From NCBI GenBank assembly GCA_030613145.1, contig JAUWMM010000181.1, forward strand, positions 1-5,066: DNA of 5,066 nt, written 5' to 3'. This DNA is from Desulfobacterales bacterium (GTDB taxonomy: Bacteria > Desulfobacterota > Desulfobacteria > Desulfobacterales > C00003060). The position numbers and the translations under genes were made by a program. Below the pieces are notes generated by a model that made no database searches, had not been told where the DNA came from, and saw only the letters and a program-made list of their open reading frames with translations. Positions 1 through 5,066 of this stretch are shown here, piece by piece (within the stretch, counting starts at the first letter, position 1; each line of letters opens with the position of its first letter).

Positions 1-95
1 GTCAAATAGCCTGGGATGTGTGGCACGCTATGCGAGGAGAAAACGCTTACAAATTGGAAGCGATTGAGCCAGTGGCCACATCCGTATCCGTTTGA
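1..95 (+). CDS. Possible C-terminal tail of an unidentified protein (5' end outside window)
   Basis: The third plus-strand frame is open from the window edge to a TGA at 93-95 and gives 30 residues ending IEPVATSVSV. The composition looks protein-like: two tryptophans close together (motif WDVWHAMRGENAY) followed by a mixed charged and aliphatic tail. I do not recognise the family. Thirty open codons can easily arise by chance, and the opposite strand is open over the same stretch, so this is a weak call. If real, it would be convergent with the signalling genes that end at 206. No hairpin followed by a T-run is visible after its stop. Confidence 0.25.
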   Translation, partial: QIAWDVWHAMRGENAYKLEAIEPVATSVSV

Positions 96-205
96 AAGTG
101 CCTTAACGGTTTCATCCATTAAATATATAACCAACCCCTCCTGAGCCCCACTTATTTATAAATTTATGGATGTCCCGGTCCTCCCCCCGGATTATATGCG
201 GTGGA
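96..205. other. Non-coding gap with AT-rich palindromic patch
   Basis: This gap follows the stop of the response regulator-ATPase gene. It contains overlapping perfect palindromes in an A/T-only patch: ATTTATAAAT at 154-163 and ATAAATTTAT at 158-167. It also holds a C-rich run with two CCGG tetranucleotides around 174-190. Neither strand shows a GC-rich hairpin followed by a T-run, so I call no terminator. I see no other feature here. Confidence 0.4.
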
Positions 206-1096
206 TTACTCAAAAGGTATCGTAACCATAACTTTATTGCCGGTACCAAGATACTGGAAGTCGAGGAAAATATTGGTCATGACGATACCTCGGCCATGAT
301 TGTGCAGGAAACGAGATTCATCCAGCTCCAGATACTTCTCGAAGTCAAACCCAGAGCCCTGATCCGTGATCAGAACGGTCATTTTGTCTGGATATTTCTT
401 AATTTTTACCTCCACATTCTTGTTGACATGTTCAGGTAGCGCAAGTCGCCTTTCTATTTCAGAGTGCCATGTCCCATTGTCAATGTATTCGGTTTTCTCA
501 TCATAGGTAATACCGAGATTCCCGTGCTCAATAGCGTTGATGATCAGCTCATTGATGACCGCAACCTTCTTAGGAGATGGGCTGGCGTTTGCAATTCTCA
601 CAGCTATGTATTCAGCATCGGTAAGCGTTCGAAAACGAAATGTTCCTTCCACCATCAAACCAAAGGGATTTTCACTTTCTATTATCTGCTTTCTCAACGC
701 CTTTTTTGCACGAAAATCAGAGATAGCAGCGCTGACAATTGACCGTAATAATTCAACTTCAATCGGCTTTGTTAGGTAGTAAAAGGCCCCTTCGTCAACA
801 CCCCGCTTTATACTCCCCGCATCATCCATTGCTGTTTGCATGATAACGGGTATATCCTCAAGTTTTGGTTGATTTTTAATCCATCTGAGCACTTCAAACC
901 CGTTCATTTCAGGCATCATAATGTCAAGGAGGATTGCATCCGGTGTATCATGTTGCAAAATATCGAGACACTGGAGGCCATCCTCGGCTAACACGACATC
1001 CAGCCCCATGCTTTCCAGCAATGCCTGAAGCTCCATGCGGACGGTCAGGGTGTCATCTACTACAAGAATCCTTTGGCCTTGAATTTCTTTTTTCAT
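206..1096 (-). CDS. Response regulator with anti-sigma-factor-type (GHKL) ATPase output domain
   Basis: This 296-residue cytoplasmic protein has a receiver domain (about 8-125) joined by a short charged linker to a HATPase_c_2-type domain (about 150-295). The receiver has all canonical residues: acidic pair D14/D15, phospho-acceptor D58 in LLDIMMPEMNG, T88 and K110 before P111. The ATPase domain has an N-box with E183 and N187 (ELIINAIEHGN), the DQGSGF motif from D245, and a short glycine-rich lid, HNHGRGI (265-271). The E-to-N spacing of four matches Glu46/Asn50 of SpoIIAB. There is no HisKA/DHp domain, so it should not autophosphorylate on histidine; a SpoIIAB/RsbW-like serine kinase or partner-switching role is the best inference. 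The ATG is preceded by AGGA three bases upstream. It starts 39 bp after the hybrid kinase stop, which suggests the two form a phosphorelay pair in one operon. No STAS anti-anti-sigma or PP2C partner is visible in the window. Confidence 0.9.
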   Translation of the reverse strand: MKKEIQGQRILVVDDTLTVRMELQALLESMGLDVVLAEDGLQCLDILQHDTPDAILLDIMMPEMNGFEVLRWIKNQPKLEDIPVIMQTAMDDAGSIKRGVDEGAFYYLTKPIEVELLRSIVSAAISDFRAKKALRKQIIESENPFGLMVEGTFRFRTLTDAEYIAVRIANASPSPKKVAVINELIINAIEHGNLGITYDEKTEYIDNGTWHSEIERRLALPEHVNKNVEVKIKKYPDKMTVLITDQGSGFDFEKYLELDESRFLHNHGRGIVMTNIFLDFQYLGTGNKVMVTIPFE

Positions 1097-1135
1097 TTGT
1101 CCTATCCGTTTCCCTTTGACAAAGTTAGAGCCATG

Positions 1136-3973
1136 CTAGCCTCCGACTTTGTCGCCTGTTCCTTGCTCCATAGCCCGAATCGATTCCAAAACCCGGCTCA
1201 AGGCCTTTTCCAGATTGCCAAGCAAGATATCACACTTCTCTAATGTTCCTTCTTTGACTGCCATATCCAGCTCCTGGGCTGCGGTCTGCAAATCCTTGGC
1301 TGAGATGCTGCCGGCCACCCCTTTGAGAGTGTGCACCAGCCGATGAGCCATCTCAATATCTTGATCGTTCAGAGCATTGCTTATCTCCTCCGCAGCGCTG
1401 GTGAATTCTGTAAAAAACGTTTTCAATAACTTCTTGAAAAGCTTTTTGTTGCCACCCAATCTTCTAAGACCTTCTTCAATATTGATGCCGGGCAATATCG
1501 GAGGAAGGTCATCTTCAACCTCTTTGCCACCATGATGGTCTATAGGCATCTCAAGGTCTGTCTGTCTTTTCCCGGGCTTTATCCATTTGCTCAGTTTAGA
1601 AAACAGGCCCTCAGAATCAATGGGCTTGGCAACATAGTCGTCCATACCCGCTTCTATGCACTTTTCCCGGTCACCTTTCATGACATGGGCCGTCATGGCA
1701 ATGATGGGAATGTGAGTTGCGTGTTGGGGTTTTATAGATCGTTCATCTCCAACTTGCAACTCGTTGCTCGTTGCTCGTTGCTGCTCTTCATTTTTCCGAA
1801 TGACCCTTGTTGCCTCAAAACCGTCCATTTCAGGCATTTGAATGTCCATAAGCACACAATCGTAAGAGGCTCTGTTCACGGCCTCAACCGCTTCCTTGCC
1901 GTTAGTGGCTGTCTCCACAATAATCCCGGCATTAGCTATTATCTCAGATGCAACCTCCCGGTTGATGGCGTTGTCTTCCACCAGAAGAATTCTAGCCCCT
2001 CTGAGACGTTCCACTATCAGGGATTTGCTGGTAACAGCCCGATATCCCGGGGCTGTCTCTTCCGACTTCTTATGCCCGAAGAGATACATAATGGTGTCAA
2101 AAAGCTGGGACTGCTTTAAGGGCCGGATCAAGAAGGCGTCAACCCCAATGGCCTCGGCCTGCCGCATCTCCTCCTCTCTGCCAAAACCGGTCGTCAAAAT
2201 GATAGGGATATGTGCTAATTGGGGATCTTCTTTTATCTCTTTTGAGGCTGCAATGCCATCTAGCCCGGGCATCTTCCAATCCATGAGTACCAGTTCAAAG
2301 GGTTTCTCTCCGGTCAAGCTTTCCCTTAGCTTTGCCAGTCCTTCTTCACCGGAGGAGGCTGTATCCACCTCAAAGGTAAAAGATCTCAATATTTCCGCTG
2401 TCACGGTGCGGGAGTCCTTGTTGTCGTCAACAACAAGGACTTTTAACCTCTGGATGCCTGAAGGAGCGACAAACTGTTGTTCTCTGTCCGCTGCTTGACG
2501 ACCAAAATGTGCTGTGAAAAGGAAAGTGCTCCCTTCTCCAAGCTCGCTTTCCACCCATATTTCCCCTTCCATCATTTCTACCAGCCGCTTGGAAATGGTC
2601 AGCCCCAGCCCGGTGCCTCCGTACTTCCTGGTTGTGGAGCCATCTGCCTGAGTGAAGGCGGAAAACAGTTTCGGAATCTGTTCCTGGGTTATGCCGATAC
2701 CCGTATCCTTTACCGAAAACCTCAGACTGGCTTTGTCCTGCGATTTGTCTAGACAGACCGCTTTAATTAGCACCTCTCCGCTGTCTGTAAACTTCAACGC
2801 ATTGCTTGTCAAATTAATGAGAACCTGGGCTAACCTCAGCGGGTCGCCAATTAGCGCGCATGGCACATCATCATCAACCGCGATGATCAGTTCGATTTCT
2901 TTTTCCATAACTTTGTCGTGGAACATGTCGCATAAGTTTTCCAGTACGTCGCGTAACTGGAAATCTACGTTTTCCATCTCAAGCTTGCCCGCTTCAATCT
3001 TTGAGAAATCCAGAACGTCGTTGATGATTCCGACCAGCACATGAGCAGACGTCTGTATCGTGTTCAGGTAATTTCGCAGCCTGGGAGTCAATTCCATGTT
3101 CAGCGCCAGCCTGGCCATGCCGATGATTGGGTTCAGGGGTGTTCTGATCTCGTGGCTCATGTTGGCCAAAAACTCGCTTTTGGCCTTACTGGCTGCTTCG
3201 GCCACCTCACGTTCTCTTTGCGCTTTTTCTTTTTCTTTGCGCTCTGTGATTTCCACTAGTGAGCCTTCGTAGTAAAGCACTTCGCCGTGAAAGTCGCACA
3301 CTGCCCTGGCGGAAATAGAGGCCCAGAACACGCTTCCGTTCTTCCGGCGCATCTGCGTTTCCAACTCGATTACCCGGCCATTTTCACGGAGGATACGTTC
3401 ATAGTCTTGGCAATCCTTCGGGTTGACATAACATTGTTTGGCGATATCGGTGATAAATACGAGCATCTCCTCTGGAGAGTCATAGCCCAGAATTCCGGCC
3501 AGAGATTGATTTGCGCTGATAAAGCGACCGTCCAGCGAATTCTGGAAAATGCCTTCAATCGCATTTTCAAATATTTGGCGGTATTTTTGCTCCATCTTGC
3601 GGACTTCTTGTTCGCTGCGCTTGAGCTCTTCTATCTTCCCTTCAAGAGCAATGCTATATTCCTTTAATTTCTTTGCCATATCCTGAATACCAATTAGCAT
3701 GGTGTTCATGTCAATCAGTTTAGTATCAGGAGCCTCTACATCAAAATTTCCAAGCGAAATTCTTTCCAAAACTTCCGACAGCATATCTATATCAGTCAAT
3801 AGATCAGCCTTGAAAGTAATAGAGGCTTTCCTGTAATTCTGGAAATCAGCAATAACCCTGTTTATTACTTCTGCTAATCCCTTTTCATCTTCAGGATATT
3901 TACTATCATCTATTTGGCCTTGATATTTGTTGGATATTATCTTTTCCAGCTGATTTCGAATTTCATCAATCAT
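1136..3973 (-). CDS. Soluble hybrid histidine kinase (HAMP-like x2, PAS, HisKA, HATPase, REC, REC, Hpt)
   Basis: This 945-residue multistep phosphorelay kinase has no signal peptide or transmembrane segment, so it should be cytoplasmic. In order: two HAMP-like segments (about 9-48 and 69-106), a coiled coil (107-130), a PAS domain with its C-terminal EITERK signature (131-246), and a HisKA domain with phospho-acceptor H274 in SHEIRTPLN. The HATPase_c domain follows, with N-box N387/N391, DTGIGI at 423-428 and GGTGLGL at 452-458. REC1 (510-632) has D516/D517, D565 and T595, but arginine (R617) replaces the usual lysine before proline. REC2 (660-797) has D667, D710, T761 and K783, plus an extra loop of about 20 residues near 731-752. 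The Hpt domain (about 830-935) has H881 in HTLKG. The ATG start has only a weak purine-rich site (GAGAAA); an in-frame TGA lies 13 codons upstream, with no better start between. The gene sits between a V4R sensor gene and a receiver-ATPase gene on the same strand. These probably supply its signal and its phosphoryl acceptor (inference). Confidence 0.95.
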   Translation of the reverse strand: MIDEIRNQLEKIISNKYQGQIDDSKYPEDEKGLAEVINRVIADFQNYRKASITFKADLLTDIDMLSEVLERISLGNFDVEAPDTKLIDMNTMLIGIQDMAKKLKEYSIALEGKIEELKRSEQEVRKMEQKYRQIFENAIEGIFQNSLDGRFISANQSLAGILGYDSPEEMLVFITDIAKQCYVNPKDCQDYERILRENGRVIELETQMRRKNGSVFWASISARAVCDFHGEVLYYEGSLVEITERKEKEKAQREREVAEAASKAKSEFLANMSHEIRTPLNPIIGMARLALNMELTPRLRNYLNTIQTSAHVLVGIINDVLDFSKIEAGKLEMENVDFQLRDVLENLCDMFHDKVMEKEIELIIAVDDDVPCALIGDPLRLAQVLINLTSNALKFTDSGEVLIKAVCLDKSQDKASLRFSVKDTGIGITQEQIPKLFSAFTQADGSTTRKYGGTGLGLTISKRLVEMMEGEIWVESELGEGSTFLFTAHFGRQAADREQQFVAPSGIQRLKVLVVDDNKDSRTVTAEILRSFTFEVDTASSGEEGLAKLRESLTGEKPFELVLMDWKMPGLDGIAASKEIKEDPQLAHIPIILTTGFGREEEMRQAEAIGVDAFLIRPLKQSQLFDTIMYLFGHKKSEETAPGYRAVTSKSLIVERLRGARILLVEDNAINREVASEIIANAGIIVETATNGKEAVEAVNRASYDCVLMDIQMPEMDGFEATRVIRKNEEQQRATSNELQVGDERSIKPQHATHIPIIAMTAHVMKGDREKCIEAGMDDYVAKPIDSEGLFSKLSKWIKPGKRQTDLEMPIDHHGGKEVEDDLPPILPGINIEEGLRRLGGNKKLFKKLLKTFFTEFTSAAEEISNALNDQDIEMAHRLVHTLKGVAGSISAKDLQTAAQELDMAVKEGTLEKCDILLGNLEKALSRVLESIRAMEQGTGDKVGG
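1761..1781. repeat. Three perfect tandem copies of a 7-bp unit (TCGTTGC) inside the hybrid kinase gene
   Basis: The unit TCGTTGC occurs three times in direct succession, then a partial TGC. The first copy is also the right arm of a small inverted repeat, GCAAC-TC-GTTGC (1756-1767). The tract encodes roughly residues 731-738 of the kinase, within a loop of REC2 that is longer than usual. Three copies (21 bp) preserve the frame. Gain or loss of a single copy would shift it, removing the end of REC2 and the Hpt domain. Confidence 0.85.
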
Positions 3974-4040
3974 GGTAGTCTTGTTTCTCAGGTGAAGGGG
4001 TAAGGGCCGTCAAGGAAGCAGTCCCATAGCCAGGCAATAC

Positions 4041-4057
4041 TGTCACCACCGGTGACA
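4041..4057. repeat. Perfect 7-bp inverted repeat between V4R and hybrid kinase genes
   Basis: TGTCACC (4041-4047) and GGTGACA (4051-4057) are exact reverse complements separated by three bases. The site lies in the 115-bp gap between the sensor and kinase genes. It could be an RNA hairpin or a dyad bound by a dimeric regulator. No T-run follows on the minus strand, so it is not an intrinsic terminator. A second small dyad, TGGG/CCCA (4064-4067 and 4073-4076), lies next to it on the V4R side, so the leader RNA may be structured. Confidence 0.5.
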
Positions 4058-4088
4058 CAAATCTGGGAACCGCCCAAGCATTTTCCTT

Positions 4089-4751
4089 CTATTTGATACC
4101 ATATTTTTCTTTCATCTCAACCACATACACATTAATTAGAGAGGGATGCCCCATGACAAAAATACATTTTTCGTCACCTTTTGCTCTACAAGAGATTTCT
4201 TTTGCTACCAACTCTACTCCAAAGGCAACCTGGCACCATCCTGATGAATATCCTGCGTTCATATGACATACAGGACGATTGACTTTTATGCCTTCATCGA
4301 TGAATGAATATGCTTCAAACGAATAAGGGTGGTCGTAAATGAGGAAATAGTTTTCATCAGTGGTTGGGTTTGATTCGGGAAAAATATCAACAAATGCCCA
4401 TCCGACATATGCAAAATGCACCGGACCTGCCGACAAGGCTGTCGGTCCTTTTTCGAGCCCTAATTTTTTCATAAAAAATTCGGCATCTTTTGTACCTGCA
4501 GCTCTTCCTAGACTATATGCAATTTTTTCGGCAGCTAATCTACCATATTGTTTTTCTAGTATCTCTTTTAACTGGACACTGAATGTCGCTGCACGTGCAA
4601 GTATATACCTCTCTCCAGTAATAGTGATTTCCCCCTTTTCGGGAACTCGATTAAGTCCTGAAAAAAAGTTTGTCATGTCCTTCTCCGCTCGAACAAATAA
4701 TGGTTCAAGTGGCTCAGGACATTTAACGTACTTTGGCCTTGAACTATTCAC
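4089..4751 (-). CDS. V4R / XylR_N-type ligand-sensing domain protein, stand-alone
   Basis: This 220-residue cytoplasmic protein resembles the sensor half of aromatic-responsive activators (XylR, DmpR, MopR) but has no AAA+ or DNA-binding domain. The N-terminal part (about 30-110) fits the XylR_N-like region. The C-terminal part (about 130-205) is a V4R domain with the pattern C-x4-GYSSGW, then E-x2-C-x3-G-x3-C-x-F. C162, E185, C188 and C196 have the same spacing as the zinc ligands recalled for MopR (C155, E178, C181, C189), so a structural zinc site is likely. The position matching MopR's phenol-contacting tryptophan appears to be H141, so the ligand is probably not simply phenol; it is unknown. 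The start is GTG, chosen because AAGGAGG sits five bases upstream. The gene lies first in line with the hybrid kinase and receiver-ATPase genes. It may act as their ligand-binding input subunit (inference). Stand-alone V4R proteins also occur in tetrapyrrole metabolism, but the neighbours here favour signalling. Confidence 0.85.
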   Translation of the reverse strand: MNSSRPKYVKCPEPLEPLFVRAEKDMTNFFSGLNRVPEKGEITITGERYILARAATFSVQLKEILEKQYGRLAAEKIAYSLGRAAGTKDAEFFMKKLGLEKGPTALSAGPVHFAYVGWAFVDIFPESNPTTDENYFLIYDHPYSFEAYSFIDEGIKVNRPVCHMNAGYSSGWCQVAFGVELVAKEISCRAKGDEKCIFVMGHPSLINVYVVEMKEKYGIK

Positions 4752-4756
4752 GTTTT

Positions 4757-4763
4757 CCTCCTT
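4757..4763 (-). promoter_or_regulatory. Ribosome binding site of the V4R gene, fixing a GTG start
   Basis: On the minus strand this reads AAGGAGG, followed by five bases (AAAAC) and GTG. It is a near-perfect Shine-Dalgarno sequence at good spacing, and decides the non-ATG start at 4751. It is much stronger than the sites in front of the two downstream genes. Confidence 0.85.
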
Positions 4764-4801
4764 ATGTTCTATCTGTTTTCATCGTCTTTGAGAAAATCGG
4801 T

Positions 4802-4829
4802 ATTTTAGATATTCTTTTCGTCAATCTAA
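4802..4829 (-). promoter_or_regulatory. Tentative promoter for the V4R-kinase-regulator operon
   Basis: On the minus strand a TAAAAT (4807-4802) resembles a -10 box about 40 bases before the ribosome binding site. A poor -35 match (TTAGAT, 4829-4824) lies 16 bases upstream. A much better -35 hexamer, TTGACG (4824-4819), is only 11 bases from TAAAAT, which is too close for a standard sigma-70 promoter. The call is therefore weak, and an activator-dependent promoter is possible. Confidence 0.25.
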
Positions 4830-4955
4830 TGGCCGAACTTTAGCGACATCGACCCCATCACGGTCAGGGCTCTTCAAAACCTAAAGATTCCAAATGGATA
4901 TCACAATTTCCGCAAGCTGAAAAGCCAAAAGTTCCCGATAACCCCTCAATATCCC

Positions 4956-4995
4956 TTGACATTCCCCAAACCATCTTCTATTAAGTTGATATAAT
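4956..4995 (+). promoter_or_regulatory. Sigma-70-type promoter region of the HU/IHF-family gene
   Basis: A perfect TTGACA (4956-4961) is followed after 17 bases by TATTAA (4979-4984). A perfect TATAAT (4990-4995) lies 11 bases further downstream, preceded by TG one base before it (TGATATAAT, an extended -10). The region therefore offers two registers: a -35-dependent one using TATTAA, and an extended -10 one using TATAAT without a good -35. Transcription would start just before the ribosome binding site, giving a very short leader. Confidence 0.65.
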
Positions 4996-5006
4996 ACGCA
5001 TTTCGC

Positions 5007-5013
5007 AGGAGGG
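5007..5013 (+). promoter_or_regulatory. Ribosome binding site of the HU/IHF-family gene
   Basis: AGGAGGG lies six bases before the ATG at 5020. It is a strong Shine-Dalgarno sequence and supports this start. Confidence 0.85.
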
Positions 5014-5019
5014 ACCTCT

Positions 5020-5066
5020 ATGAACAAATACGATCTCATCGAAACCCTACGCAAAGAAACCAACCT
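5020..5066 (+). CDS. HU/IHF-family DNA-binding protein, N-terminal fragment (3' end outside window)
   Basis: Only the first 15 complete codons plus two bases are present, reading MNKYDLIETLRKETN and then Leu. The pattern Met, polar, Lys, x, Asp-Leu-Ile, then an amphipathic helix ending near Thr-Asn-Leu matches helix 1 of HU/IHF proteins, which commonly begin like MTKADLI. These are small dimeric proteins of about 90-100 residues that bend DNA in the nucleoid. HU cannot be told from an IHF subunit with this little sequence. The gene has its own strong promoter and ribosome binding site and runs divergently from the V4R operon. It is probably an independent housekeeping gene. Confidence 0.7.
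   Translation, partial: MNKYDLIETLRKETN

Noticed and set aside
21..33. Sigma-54-like TGGCAC followed by TGC
   Set aside because: The GG-to-GC distance is two bases shorter than the strict -24/-12 spacing, and no gene start follows within a suitable distance.
1..119. Minus-strand open frame starting with ATG at 119, reaching the window edge
   Set aside because: An AGGAGG lies upstream but about 17 bases from the ATG, which is too far. The product is cysteine/histidine/serine-rich with no recognisable pattern, and the opposite frame looks more protein-like.
174..190. CCGG...CCGG as a terminator after the receiver-ATPase gene
   Set aside because: The stem is only four base pairs with a loop of about eight bases, and no T-run follows on the minus strand.
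1532..2119. Long plus-strand open frame of 195 codons
   Set aside because: It lies entirely antisense to the REC1-REC2 region of the hybrid kinase, whose domains and motifs are continuous. The translation has no recognisable motif, and I see no ribosome binding site.
1896..2498. Second plus-strand open frame of 200 codons
   Set aside because: It is also antisense to the kinase receiver region, and is serine-rich and low in complexity as expected for a reverse-frame shadow.
4008..4013. TTGACG on the minus strand as a -35 box for the hybrid kinase gene
   Set aside because: No acceptable -10 hexamer is found 16-18 bases downstream (the sequence there is TGAGAA).
4881..5063. Minus-strand open frame of 60 codons across the divergent region
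   Set aside because: It overlaps the promoter, ribosome binding site and start of the HU/IHF-family gene, and shows no family motif.
1..5066. CRISPR array, tRNA, rRNA or insertion sequence
   Set aside because: I see no regularly spaced direct repeats with unique spacers, no tRNA-like cloverleaf sequence, and no transposase motifs or terminal inverted repeats.

Overview
The window looks like a mid-GC bacterial chromosome segment dominated by one signal-transduction locus. Three genes on the minus strand lie head to tail, in transcription order: a stand-alone V4R/XylR_N-type small-ligand sensor protein (4751 to 4089), a large soluble hybrid histidine kinase (3973 to 1136) and a response regulator fused to an anti-sigma-factor-type ATPase domain (1096 to 206). 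The gaps are 115 bp and 39 bp, so one transcript is likely, although the first gap could hold its own regulatory element. The style (multi-domain soluble hybrid kinase, REC-ATPase regulator, HU/IHF gene with a strong AGGAGG site) suggests a Desulfobacterota (former Deltaproteobacteria) or related environmental anaerobe. This is inferred from gene style only, as there is no rRNA or marker gene to confirm it.

Layout. Bases 1-95 may hold the last 30 codons of an unidentified plus-strand gene (weak support). Bases 96-205 are non-coding and partly AT-rich, with no convincing terminator. The three-gene signalling locus fills 206-4751. Bases 4752-5019 form a divergent intergenic region with the V4R gene's ribosome binding site on one side and a good plus-strand promoter and ribosome binding site on the other. 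From 5020 to the edge is the start of an HU/IHF-family DNA-binding protein gene.

How the genes may work together. The kinase has no transmembrane segment and no large ligand domain apart from one PAS domain, so the separately encoded V4R protein may supply ligand sensing in trans. The kinase carries every phosphorelay station (His274, two receiver domains, Hpt His881), so phosphate could pass from Hpt to Asp58 of the downstream response regulator. The output domain of that regulator is not DNA-binding. It is a GHKL ATPase resembling SpoIIAB/RsbW, so the final step is probably protein phosphorylation or partner switching, and the target is not encoded in this window. The domain calls are read from motifs; the wiring is inference.
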